A stretch of DNA of 64,000 nt, taken from Burkholderia sp. BCC0322 (GTDB taxonomy: Bacteria > Pseudomonadota > Gammaproteobacteria > Burkholderiales > Burkholderiaceae). Positions 33,924-42,168 of this stretch are shown one piece after another. Both the position numbers and the translations under genes were made by a program. The DNA is taken from the NCBI RefSeq assembly GCF_902833045.1, contig NZ_CADFDU010000004.1:186001-250000 (forward strand), read 5' to 3'. The notes below the pieces were generated by a model that saw only the letters and a list, made by a program, of their open reading frames with translations, had not been told where the DNA came from and did not search any database. Position 1 is the stretch's first letter. Every line of letters begins with the position of its first letter.

Positions 33924-34406
33924 CTATCGGAGCGCCGCGCCCGTCAGCGCGTCGTAGTCGCTTTCGCACTGCCGCCCGGCAATGCCCCGCTCGTCAGCGA
34001 TTCGCGCGAATTCTCCCGCAGCCTCGTCAGTCCGGCCGAACATGTCGGCAAGCAGATCGAGGGCGCCGACGGCTGCCGCGCCTCCGGTCGCATCGCCGGG
34101 ATCGCGTGTACGGGCGATGAGCTCGTCGACTTGCTGGCGCAGGCTGTCAGCAGAAGAAGCAGCGCGGGCAGCATCAGCGCGCGCCTGATCACGTTTGTTC
34201 GAAGCATCTTCAGCGTTCCCCTGTTGTTGGCGCGCGATTCGGTCGCTTTCGTCGCGCTCGACTACGAGCTCGCGAATTCGCTGCGCCTGCGTTTCTACAG
34301 TGTGAGATTGGTCGGCGTCGCGATGGCCCTTGAAATAGCCGGCCGCGGAACCGATGACCACCGCCGCGACGATTGCGAGCCAAACCCGCGGATCGAACCA
34401 GGTCAT
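33924..34406 (-). CDS. Rz: i-spanin (Rz-like) lysis protein
   Basis: A 160-aa protein; ATG at 34406 with GGAGGGG upstream. One N-terminal inner-membrane helix (VWLAIVAAVVIGSAAGYF) followed by a long periplasmic coiled coil (ETQAQRIRELVVERDESDRIARQQQ and on). It acts with the outer-membrane lipoprotein Rz1 to fuse membranes in the last lysis step. It overlaps the endolysin stop by ATGA and contains Rz1 in another frame. Confidence 0.85.
   Translation of the reverse strand: MTWFDPRVWLAIVAAVVIGSAAGYFKGHRDADQSHTVETQAQRIRELVVERDESDRIARQQQGNAEDASNKRDQARADAARAASSADSLRQQVDELIARTRDPGDATGGAAAVGALDLLADMFGRTDEAAGEFARIADERGIAGRQCESDYDALTGAALR
33944..34207 (-). CDS. Rz1: o-spanin (Rz1-like) lipoprotein nested inside Rz
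   Basis: An 87-aa protein in a different frame within Rz. Signal MLRTNVIRRALMLPALLLLL ends in the lipobox LTAC (Cys23). The mature part is Pro/Ser-rich, as in Rz1. Fully embedded, as in lambda. Confidence 0.8.
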   Translation of the reverse strand: MLRTNVIRRALMLPALLLLLTACASKSTSSSPVHAIPAMRPEARQPSAPSICLPTCSAGLTRLRENSRESLTSGALPGGSAKATTTR

Positions 34407-34852
34407 AGCCCCTCCGAGTACGTCGTGCTCGTCGAGCCAAACGATGCCGTCAGCACCTGTCGACGCGGCTTCGTCCCGATCGGCGCGAGGCCGATGTGGA
34501 CCCACGTGCCCTCCTGAATCAGTTGGTCGAATTCGATCGACGACGCGCTGATCGCCCGGCAGATGTCGAGCGGTGCGCCGAACTTTGGACAAACGAAATC
34601 GGCGGCCAGGCCCGACAGATGCGCGCTGGTCGGAACGCCGCCTACCGCGCGATTGAGCGCCGCCGCTCGATAACCCGAGGTGATGATCACGGGCCGCCCG
34701 CCGAGCACGTCGCGTACGCGCTCGAGCATTTCGGCCGTCCTGCGAAGGTTCGCCGCGACGGCGGGAGACGGCGTGTTATCGATGCCGCGCCGGCGCGCCG
34801 TGTCGCTCGCGGTCAACTCCTCGAGCGTGAAATGTGCTGTGAGATTTCCCAT
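34403..34852 (-). CDS. Endolysin, peptidase M15-type
   Basis: A 149-aa protein with the M15_3-like fold: Zn ligands in SAHLSGLAADF (His and Asp) and the C-terminal TWVHIGL His, plus ITSGYRAAALNRAVGG. Cleaves peptide crosslinks of peptidoglycan. No signal sequence, so it depends on the holin. Coupled to Rz by ATGA and separated by 2 nt from the holin. Confidence 0.88.
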   Translation of the reverse strand: MGNLTAHFTLEELTASDTARRRGIDNTPSPAVAANLRRTAEMLERVRDVLGGRPVIITSGYRAAALNRAVGGVPTSAHLSGLAADFVCPKFGAPLDICRAISASSIEFDQLIQEGTWVHIGLAPIGTKPRRQVLTASFGSTSTTYSEGL

Positions 34853-34854
34853 GT

Positions 34855-35139
34855 TTATTTTTCTCCGAATACCCGTTTTGCATTTCGTCGCAGCAGCACC
34901 TCGAGGTACTGCGACCCGACGATGCCCAGCGCACTACCGAGGCCGAGCAACGCGATCGGCGGCAAATCCGGGATCTGCAACAGCGCCAAGCCCGCGACCA
35001 TCGACGTCGCCGAACCGAGCACGGCACGCCCAGCCACAAGCCGAAACGTGAGCTGCTCGCTACCCACCAAAACTTTCGCAATGCCAATCAGTCCGCCCAT
35101 GAGAATCAACTCCAGAATCGTCTTTTCGTGCTCTTGCAT
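34855..35139 (-). CDS. Phage holin
   Basis: A 94-aa protein from the ATG at 35139. Hydrophobic helices at about 10-25, 32-50 and 53-75, with a basic C-terminal tail (RRNAKRVFGEK). It opens the lysis cassette holin-endolysin-Rz/Rz1. A terminator hairpin stands just upstream. Confidence 0.8.
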   Translation of the reverse strand: MQEHEKTILELILMGGLIGIAKVLVGSEQLTFRLVAGRAVLGSATSMVAGLALLQIPDLPPIALLGLGSALGIVGSQYLEVLLRRNAKRVFGEK

Positions 35140-35163
35140 TACCGCTCCCCGTTCCCGCCCCGT

Positions 35164-35190
35164 AAAAAGAAAGGCCGCCAATTGGCGGCC
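35164..35190 (-). terminator. Intrinsic terminator between tail-tip genes and holin
   Basis: Perfect 18-bp palindrome GGCCGCCAATTGGCGGCC (35173-35190) followed on the minus strand by TTTCTTTTT. Readthrough or antitermination is needed to express lysis genes. Confidence 0.8.
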
Positions 35191-35192
35191 CA

Positions 35193-35909
35193 TCACACAA
35201 TTCCCGTCGCATCCAGCACCATGAAGCGCGAATGCCACTGTTCTCGAAACCCTGCCAAGTTTGGCTTTCGGCCACCTCCGTACATTGTTGTCCCCCACGA
35301 AACCCTGTCCCCGCTCACGCGAATTGAACTCAACTCGACGCCTCCAGGGTCATAGCTCCACGCGTGACGTACCGGATAAATTCCCGAGACGATGATGGGA
35401 ACGCCGTATGCTCGAGAGTCCCACGGCGGGCTCGGAGCACCAGCTACCATCCACCCATCCCCAGGAACATATTCGTTATAGATAACGTCGAGCACGCGCA
35501 GAAAAGGTTTGGACGAGTCAGCAATGAGACGCCCTTGCCCGTTGAACACCTGAAGCCCGAAATTTCCAGACGCCGGCGGCACCTGATCGAACTGAAAGAA
35601 ATAGACGGTGCACGGTCGCTCAGTTACAAATCGCAGGGTGTAAGTAGCCCGGTCAAAATCGGTACTCCAAATCGTGATGCCAACGCCATCTGACGCATAT
35701 ACGCCGTACATCGGACCCGCCGTTGCATTGAACGCAAACGCGACACTAGGAAGAGTCACGTTGAATGTTTTTCCTGCATCGTTGATCGCGAGGCGTAGCG
35801 ATGTGTCCACCGCCTGCGCCGACATCGCCTGCACCACTTGGTAGTTGGGGGTCAATCCATCGATTTGATACACGCCCGTATCAGTAAAAGCCTGAAATCC
35901 TGCCGGCAT
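35193..35909 (-). CDS. Tail-tip-associated protein with duplicated module (DUF6453-like)
   Basis: A 238-aa protein. It carries two copies of a module beginning GFQAFTDTGVYQIDG (residue 4) and GLQVFNGQGRLIADS (about residue 117). The second resembles the start of the neighbouring 102-aa protein. Beta-rich, no signal. Placed directly after J, these are likely accessory host-recognition or tip proteins (inference). Start and upstream stop overlap by 1 nt (TAATG). Confidence 0.65.
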   Translation of the reverse strand: MPAGFQAFTDTGVYQIDGLTPNYQVVQAMSAQAVDTSLRLAINDAGKTFNVTLPSVAFAFNATAGPMYGVYASDGVGITIWSTDFDRATYTLRFVTERPCTVYFFQFDQVPPASGNFGLQVFNGQGRLIADSSKPFLRVLDVIYNEYVPGDGWMVAGAPSPPWDSRAYGVPIIVSGIYPVRHAWSYDPGGVELSSIRVSGDRVSWGTTMYGGGRKPNLAGFREQWHSRFMVLDATGIV

Positions 35910-36217
35910 TAATACACTCCATAAACTATCCAACCGGGCACCTGCGTGTACGCATTCGACCCACTCGTATTACCGCTGTACCGCCAGCTCACGCCGTTCC
36001 GGTCGATCGCAATAATCGGAGATGGCTCGGCACCTGAAACGCGATAGAAAATGCGGGCGGGCATGAACGACCAAAATGGCTCCCCGCCGGACATGTCCGC
36101 TGCCACACGTCCATCCCCACCACCAGTCCACGCGATACCGACGACTCGCCCCGCACGCGACCTTGCATCGAGGATGACTCGTCCGGCGCCGTCGAAAATC
36201 TGGAGCCCAGTATTCAC
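35909..36217 (-). CDS. Small tail-tip-associated protein (DUF6453-like)
   Basis: A 102-aa protein. The GTG at 36217 (GGAGG 7 nt upstream) overlaps the J stop as GTGA. A single module starting NTGLQIFDGAGRVILDARSR, a paralogue of the two modules in the next gene. Confidence 0.65.
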   Translation of the reverse strand: MNTGLQIFDGAGRVILDARSRAGRVVGIAWTGGGDGRVAADMSGGEPFWSFMPARIFYRVSGAEPSPIIAIDRNGVSWRYSGNTSGSNAYTQVPGWIVYGVY

Positions 36218-39200
36218 GCCCACCTCCCCCAACGCACACGAAGCACACCGTTCTCGTCGTATGTGCGCGCGCCGTTGTTGTCATAGACCGTCCGTCCCCC
36301 AGCCCCGTCCGGCGAATTGATCTCGAACCATCCGCTCTTGTCGAGCCGCCAGCCCTGCCGGCCCGCGATGTAGTTGTCGGACTGGATGTAGCTGCCGATC
36401 ATCGCGTTCGTGATCCAGCCGGAACCGATGAGCGCCTGGCGCAAGAACACCTGCCCGCCCTGCACCACGAACGGCACGATCGAAGCGCCGCCGTTGTTCG
36501 GGTCAACCACCGCGAAGCGCTGGGCCGACACCAACACCTGCGACTCGACAATACCGCTGTCGTTATTGATCCCGATCCCAATCCCTGCGATGTACGTGCG
36601 CCCGTCCGACGTGATCTGCGTCTTGATCTGGTACGAGGCAGACACCCGACCATTCAGGTCCGCGTACGACTGCGCAACCGTCTGCACGGCCGCGGAGTTT
36701 TCGTTGACCTGCGCACGCACCGTCGTGATCTGCTCGGCCTGCGCGCTATCCGCATCCGCCCTCGCCTTCGACTCCGTGCGAATATCGGCCACCAGATTCG
36801 CCTGTGTCGACTGCATACGCGCGGTTACGGATTCGAACCGTTGCGCCAGCGCCATATCGGCCTCGGCTCGCGCCGACTGCTCCGAATACACACCAGCCAT
36901 TACCAGCGTAGATCCGGCTGCCTGGCCGCTGTCGCCAGCCATCGGCACATTGATCTGTGCCGAAACGGAATCGATCCGCCTCGACAACGCCGAGTCCCCA
37001 TCGGCCCGCGCGCTTTGCTCTGCGGCAATCGCGGCCTTATTCGCGTTGGCCACCGCAGTCGTCGAATCGATGCGCGACGAGAGCGCGCCGTCTGCATCGG
37101 CACGAGCCTGCTGCTCGGCCGTGATCGCTGCTTTGTTAGCGCCGACGTCGGCTGTTACGGCGTCGACACGCTTGCCGAGCGCCGAATCTGCGTTCGCCCG
37201 TGTCGTCGCTTCCGATACGATGGCCGCCGCGTTGCCGTCGGTCTTGCTGACGACAGTATCGATTCGCGCCGATAGCGCACCGTCCGCATCGGCGCGCGCC
37301 GTCGCCTCCTGCTTGATGGCTGCCGCCGCGTCACCCACGCCGGCCGACACGGTATCGATGCGCTGCCCGAGCGAACTGTCGGCCGTCTGCCGCGCCTGCT
37401 GCTCGGCCGTGATCGCGGCACCGCGCTGTCGTGCCTCTTCGGCCACAGCATCTGCTCGATCCCGAACCTCCTTCGCGATCGCGTCCGCGCGATTCCGAAT
37501 CTCCTTTTCGATTGCGCTCGCGTTATCCTCGACGCCTTGTTGAAGGCCCGGAATTGCGTCGATCGGCTTGCGCAAATCCTCGCCCAGCGCCGAGTGCGAA
37601 ATCCGTCCCGCGAAATACTTCTCGTATTCCCCTTCGTCGGTTGTCGGCTGCCCCTGCACGCCCGGCCCGGCCGCCGGATACCACGGCCCGACGTTTCCTG
37701 ACGTGTCGACGAGCCGAGCCCAGAAATAGAACACCTGGCCGACCGCGAGCCCTTGCAAGGACGTCGACGCCTGCGGATACGCGTAATCCGACAGCTTGAT
37801 TGCATCGTCGCGGCTCGGCGTGCGGCTATACCAGAGCTCGGTGCGCTGCGTATCGCCGGCCGTACCGTCGCCCGGGAACGCCCAAGCCAGGTTGATCCCG
37901 AACACGATGCCGGTGGCCTTGAGCGACGCAACGGCCGGCGGCGGCGTCGTTTTGCCTTTCAGCTGCGTTTCCGCGCTGATCGCCGGCAGCGACGTAACGC
38001 CCATCACGTTCTGCGCGCGCACACGGGCCACATACCGCCCCTGATAAATCCCGGGCACCTCGACCTGCAGGCCACCCGTGCGCGGCACACTGACCCAATC
38101 GCCGTTGTCCTTCCTCCATTCCGGCAGGTACGTCACGGCGTTATCCGCGGCGTCCCACGCGATCACCATCGTCGTTTTGGAAATCCCCTGATCGACTGCC
38201 GAGTACGTCGTCACGCGCACGTTGGTCGGCGGCGCCTGCACCGATGGCGGCACGACCGTCACCGGCCTCTGCTGAATCTGTGCGCCGTCGTCGATTGCCG
38301 CGTATTTCCCCGGCTCGTGCATCGTCGCCGTGATCGTGTACTCGATGCGTCCGTCGTCGTCGCCTTCCTGAACGCTCACGACGCGATAGAGCTGCGCCGC
38401 GACCTCCGCGTTTTCCAGCATCCACACAGCACCGGGCACTGGATCCGCGTCGAAGCGATCGGCCAACGTGAGCACGTCGCCATCGACGGACTTCACCGCA
38501 CGGTACTGAGCGATGCCCGACGGCAGAATCGCCGTGAAGCGGTCGCCGGGCGAAACGGTCGGCGCCTTGTCGAGCGTTACGACGTTGCCGGCCACCGCGC
38601 GAATGCGCCCGCCGATGCGTCGACCAGCCTTTCGCGGATCGGCGATCGCGATCACCTGGCCCGGGCCGACCAGCACGCCATCCATCCCGACCTTGAACGA
38701 CACCGTGCCCGACTCGTAGCGCGACGTCAGGAGAAGCCATCGCCCGAGCCGGTGCGCCTGCGCCTGCGACGTGCAACCGAACGCCGTTACCTGCGTCTTG
38801 ATGACGCCGTAACGCGCAATACCGTCGTCGTCCGGCACGTACTCGACCGCCTGTTTGTACTGGTTCGATGGATCGTTGTAGCTGACAAGCGCGACCGTGT
38901 ATCGCGTCTTGCGCTCGCTCCCTACGTAGCGAAATGCCCCGTCGATCACGTTCGCCGCGGTGTAAACGTAGACCGGATCGGAAGGCATGTCCGCGGAAGC
39001 GACTACCGCACCCGGCCCCCAGTACGAAATGCCGCGGAACACGCTGGCAATATCTTGCAGCACCTTGTACGCGTCGGCGGCCGACTGGATCACGCAGTTG
39101 CACGTGAAGCGCGGTTCAACGCCGCCTCTGCCGTCCGACACCATGACGTCGCAATACCGCGCAATTTCGTACAGCCCCCACTTGTCGATCATCGACGCGT

Positions 39201-40122
39201 CGACCGTCTTGCCGAGGCCGTAGCGATCGTTCAGCAGCAGGTCGTAGAAAATCCACGCCGGGTTGTTCGTCCACGCCGGCTTGAACGTCCCGTCCCATGC
39301 CCCCGAGTACGTGCGCGTCTCGGGATCGTAGTTCGACGGCACCCGAATGATCAGGCCGCGAACGTGGTACGACCGCACCGGCACCTGCGAGAACGATCGC
39401 GCGTCAAACGTCATGCCGACGAGCGCTGTCATCGGATACCGCAGCTTGCGGTCAATCACCTCCGTGATCGCTTCGATATTCACCGTGTCCGCAATCAGTG
39501 AGCTGTGTGCGTTAGGCGTGATGCGGCGCACGCGGGCCAACCAGCCGGTTGTGGCGCGCGGCAACTCGATCCGGTGCGAGCGCTCGTAAAGCGACGTCGT
39601 CTTGCCATCGAAGGCCGACGACAGCACCTGTGCGTACGAGCCTCCGTCGACCGACAGATCGATCGCATATTCCACGCGATAGCCGAACACGCCGGTCGCC
39701 GGATCGCTCTTTTGCAGCGCCGGCAGGCCGAAGCGAATACGGACCGCCGACAGCTGCGTGTTTTGCACCTGCCGCACCCACGGCGCATCGGAAGTCAGCG
39801 GCACACCTACGGCTGATTCGCGCTCGACCGCCGGAAAGCCCGGCATGAACTCCTGATCGAGCGTGCCCGTGCGGACGTCGACACTGTAGCTCTGGAAGTT
39901 GACCGAGCCGTCGGAATTCTGAATCGGCGTGCCATCGAGAAAGACCGATTGCATGCCCTTCACCAGACCGACGATCGGCCCCTCCGAAATGGCGTCGAGC
40001 ACCTTCGCGCGCGCGGCGGAATGCAGGCTGTCTGGCGATTCCCCACCGCCTCCACCCCCACCGCCTCCACCCTTCGCCCCGCTGATCCGCTTCGGCCCGG
40101 ATTCCGCGTAAATCTTTTTCAC
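36214..40122 (-). CDS. J: Tail tip / host specificity protein J (lambda gpJ-like)
   Basis: A 1302-aa protein with a GTG start at 40122 (AGAGG upstream), overlapping gene I by 4 nt. Gly-rich N-terminus, then hub domains (EGPIVGLVKGMQSVFLDGTPI; ALVGMTFDARSFSQVPVRSYHVRG), fibronectin-III-like segments at about 690-870, a coiled-coil array of 32-residue repeats at about 905-1055, and a C-terminal receptor-binding part. It forms the distal tail tip and contacts the host receptor. A longer in-frame upstream stretch overlaps genes I and K and is not real. Confidence 0.88.
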   Translation of the reverse strand: MKKIYAESGPKRISGAKGGGGGGGGGGESPDSLHSAARAKVLDAISEGPIVGLVKGMQSVFLDGTPIQNSDGSVNFQSYSVDVRTGTLDQEFMPGFPAVERESAVGVPLTSDAPWVRQVQNTQLSAVRIRFGLPALQKSDPATGVFGYRVEYAIDLSVDGGSYAQVLSSAFDGKTTSLYERSHRIELPRATTGWLARVRRITPNAHSSLIADTVNIEAITEVIDRKLRYPMTALVGMTFDARSFSQVPVRSYHVRGLIIRVPSNYDPETRTYSGAWDGTFKPAWTNNPAWIFYDLLLNDRYGLGKTVDASMIDKWGLYEIARYCDVMVSDGRGGVEPRFTCNCVIQSAADAYKVLQDIASVFRGISYWGPGAVVASADMPSDPVYVYTAANVIDGAFRYVGSERKTRYTVALVSYNDPSNQYKQAVEYVPDDDGIARYGVIKTQVTAFGCTSQAQAHRLGRWLLLTSRYESGTVSFKVGMDGVLVGPGQVIAIADPRKAGRRIGGRIRAVAGNVVTLDKAPTVSPGDRFTAILPSGIAQYRAVKSVDGDVLTLADRFDADPVPGAVWMLENAEVAAQLYRVVSVQEGDDDGRIEYTITATMHEPGKYAAIDDGAQIQQRPVTVVPPSVQAPPTNVRVTTYSAVDQGISKTTMVIAWDAADNAVTYLPEWRKDNGDWVSVPRTGGLQVEVPGIYQGRYVARVRAQNVMGVTSLPAISAETQLKGKTTPPPAVASLKATGIVFGINLAWAFPGDGTAGDTQRTELWYSRTPSRDDAIKLSDYAYPQASTSLQGLAVGQVFYFWARLVDTSGNVGPWYPAAGPGVQGQPTTDEGEYEKYFAGRISHSALGEDLRKPIDAIPGLQQGVEDNASAIEKEIRNRADAIAKEVRDRADAVAEEARQRGAAITAEQQARQTADSSLGQRIDTVSAGVGDAAAAIKQEATARADADGALSARIDTVVSKTDGNAAAIVSEATTRANADSALGKRVDAVTADVGANKAAITAEQQARADADGALSSRIDSTTAVANANKAAIAAEQSARADGDSALSRRIDSVSAQINVPMAGDSGQAAGSTLVMAGVYSEQSARAEADMALAQRFESVTARMQSTQANLVADIRTESKARADADSAQAEQITTVRAQVNENSAAVQTVAQSYADLNGRVSASYQIKTQITSDGRTYIAGIGIGINNDSGIVESQVLVSAQRFAVVDPNNGGASIVPFVVQGGQVFLRQALIGSGWITNAMIGSYIQSDNYIAGRQGWRLDKSGWFEINSPDGAGGRTVYDNNGARTYDENGVLRVRWGRWA
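36955..37410 (-). repeat. 32-residue coiled-coil repeats within J
   Basis: Five or so consecutive units of the form EATARADADGALSARIDTV-N13, each starting E-x-x-A/T-R-A-D-x-D-x-A-L, with period 32 aa (96 bp). They probably form a trimeric stalk. Confidence 0.75.
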
Positions 40123-40682
40123 ACTTGATCCTCTGTGTAGATGCCCGAGCTGACGACTTTCGATCCGACGACCATCTCTCCGTACACGAGCGGCACCGGT
40201 TCGCCCTGAGCGGCGCTGTTCACCGCGCCGTTGAAGTAGTACGAGGTTCCGTTGTCGGCAGCACCGGCCAGCCCGGCCTGCTGCGGACTGAGCATCTGCG
40301 TGATGCCGCCGAGCGCCATCGACACGCCCAGCCCGATCAGCGTCGGCTGACTGAACACGAAGCCGGCCACGGCCAGCGCCGCGCCCAAAATCGTCTGGAA
40401 CAGCCCCCCGCTCTTGCTGCCGATGATCACCGGCGCAATCCGAATCGCTTCGCCGCCGACCGGCGCGCTGAGATCGTCCTCGCTCAGGTTTCTGCGGCCG
40501 TTGAACACCGCGAACGTCAACCCGTTGTCGCGCGCGTCGAGCAGGAATTTCCGAAAGCCCGGGATCAGGACCGACAGTGCGCGCACGGCCTCCGCCGTCG
40601 ACGAGACGGCCAGACGATGAACCCGACCGAATCGCGCACCCGCGATCCCGTAAAGCCTCACCTCGCGTAGCTTTTCCGTCAC
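40119..40682 (-). CDS. I: Tail assembly protein I (lambda gpI-like)
   Basis: A 187-aa protein, GTG start at 40682 overlapping K by 4 nt. A ubiquitin-like N-terminal part (VRLYGIAGARFGRVHRLAVSS) and a hydrophobic Gly/Ala-rich middle (ILGAALAVAGFVFSQPTLIGLGVSMALGG) typical of lambda-type I proteins. Needed for tail-tip assembly. Confidence 0.85.
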   Translation of the reverse strand: MTEKLREVRLYGIAGARFGRVHRLAVSSTAEAVRALSVLIPGFRKFLLDARDNGLTFAVFNGRRNLSEDDLSAPVGGEAIRIAPVIIGSKSGGLFQTILGAALAVAGFVFSQPTLIGLGVSMALGGITQMLSPQQAGLAGAADNGTSYYFNGAVNSAAQGEPVPLVYGEMVVGSKVVSSGIYTEDQV

Positions 40683-41431
40683 TTCGCACCCCCGATGTGC
40701 CGCAGCACCGTCGTGCAGCTATCCCGCCACATCGAACCCCACACCGCGCGGCACGACAGCCGCCCGTGCATGTGATGCGCGAACATGCCGTCACCCAGAT
40801 ACACGCCCGAGTGATTCGGCACGCCGTTTTTGCTCCGCACCTGCATCAGCAGCACGTCGCCCGGCTCGAGCTGCGCGTCGCGGCCCATATCGAGAAAGCC
40901 CGCGTCCTGGTAGTGCGCGATATACAGGTTCGAATACCCGTCGGCCCACCACCCATCCTTGCGCTCGAAATCAGGCAGCACGATCCCTCGCTCGGCGAGA
41001 TACCAATCACGCACCAGCGAATAGCAGTCGAGAACGCCATGCACGTATTCCCGACCGTAAAGCGGCGCAACGTAGCCGCTCGGCCCGAACTCGCACCAGT
41101 TGTCGATGCCGATCGTCCCGTCGGCCTGCACGCCGAGCGAGACGATCACCCACCGCGGAATGCCTGCGCGCTCACACATCGCGCGATCACCCATGCTCGG
41201 CTGCGCCGTCCCGTTCGGATGCGAGTGCACCATCGCGAGGATTTCCCCCATGTCCTCCGCGTCCGCGTAATCCTCGGCCGCGAGTCCGAATCTCTCGGTC
41301 GGCGCCGCCGCGACATTGCGGCCAGGCACGTACAGATCTCCCGAAGCGGTTTCCACGATCAGCCCGCAGCACTCGCGCGGATACTCGGCAAGCGCGTGCG
41401 CCTCGATCGCCTGCTTGATTCGTTCGTCCAT
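40679..41431 (-). CDS. K: Tail protein K: JAMM and NlpC/P60 hydrolase
   Basis: A 250-aa protein. The N-terminal Mov34/JAMM domain (about 1-120) has the H-x-H-x(10)-D site in MVHSHPNGTAQPSMGD. The C-terminal NlpC/P60 domain has catalytic Cys in GVLDCYSLVRDWY and His in PNHSGVYLGDG. Same architecture as lambda gpK, used in tail-tip assembly or cell-wall penetration. The ATG sits directly on the T-tract of an intrinsic terminator. Confidence 0.9.
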   Translation of the reverse strand: MDERIKQAIEAHALAEYPRECCGLIVETASGDLYVPGRNVAAAPTERFGLAAEDYADAEDMGEILAMVHSHPNGTAQPSMGDRAMCERAGIPRWVIVSLGVQADGTIGIDNWCEFGPSGYVAPLYGREYVHGVLDCYSLVRDWYLAERGIVLPDFERKDGWWADGYSNLYIAHYQDAGFLDMGRDAQLEPGDVLLMQVRSKNGVPNHSGVYLGDGMFAHHMHGRLSCRAVWGSMWRDSCTTVLRHIGGAK

Positions 41432-41455
41432 AAAAAAACCCGCCGAGAGGCGGGT
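41432..41455 (-). terminator. Intrinsic terminator touching the K start codon
   Basis: Stem ACCCGCC, loop of 4, GGCGGGT, then seven T on the minus strand, immediately followed by the ATG of K. Confidence 0.8.
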
Positions 41456-41480
41456 CCGTTAAGAGAAGTTGGTCGACGGT

Positions 41481-42164
41481 CTAGGCGAGCGTGTCGCACA
41501 GAAAACCGCCGTGAGGCAGCGGGTTGTTCACTCCGAACCGGCATTCGCACCCGCTGATTTTCTGGCTGCAGCGGTCGAGCGCCGGGTCGCTCACCGGCCT
41601 GTCGTACTTGTCGAAGTACACCATGCCGGTATATCCGCACTCGGGCCCACGATAGCGCCACTGACACATGCCGACGATCTGGCGCGCGGGCACCTGCTGC
41701 CCGCCGAAATCGAGCGGCGACGACAGCGTGAATTCCACCTGCACGCCAGGCTGCTCGTCGCTCTTCTGCTCGATTCGCCACTGCTCTGGCGGCCACTGCT
41801 CGTTCGGGTCCGCGGTCGGGTTGCCATTCGGAAAATTCACCGCGTCGAGGTACTTCGCCAGCGTGCGCCGGCGGAACACCTTCGCGCCGACGAGATCATC
41901 GAGCGCAACGCACAGCGCCGTGATCGTGCCGTTGATGTCGCCGACCGTCAGCGTGGGCGCAGGCTGCCGCGCATCCGACGTCCGCTCGAAACCGGCCGCC
42001 TGGATCGGCCACGGCTTGTATTCCCACCCCTGCCACACAATCGACGTCGACTGCAGATGACCGTGAAAGCGCAGCACGTCTCCGTTGATCTCCGAGCAAT
42101 CGACCTCGAAAAGCTCGAGCCGCCGACCAGGTTCGAGACTTTGAACGTCCGCGGAAATAGGCAT
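41481..42164 (-). CDS. L: Minor tail protein L (lambda gpL-like, Fe-S type)
   Basis: A 227-aa protein. Conserved Cys in the C-terminal third (GMCQWRYRGPECGYTG, DRCSQKISGCECRFG) correspond to the iron-sulphur ligands of lambda gpL. Part of the tail-tip hub. Separated from M by a tail-fibre gene, unlike in lambda. Confidence 0.88.
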   Translation of the reverse strand: MPISADVQSLEPGRRLELFEVDCSEINGDVLRFHGHLQSTSIVWQGWEYKPWPIQAAGFERTSDARQPAPTLTVGDINGTITALCVALDDLVGAKVFRRRTLAKYLDAVNFPNGNPTADPNEQWPPEQWRIEQKSDEQPGVQVEFTLSSPLDFGGQQVPARQIVGMCQWRYRGPECGYTGMVYFDKYDRPVSDPALDRCSQKISGCECRFGVNNPLPHGGFLCDTLA

Positions 42165-42168
42165 ATGG

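Noticed and set aside
40123-40794. Extended N-terminus of the tail-tip protein J
   Set aside because: It overlaps genes I and K completely, and the translation there is low-complexity Arg/Gly sequence.
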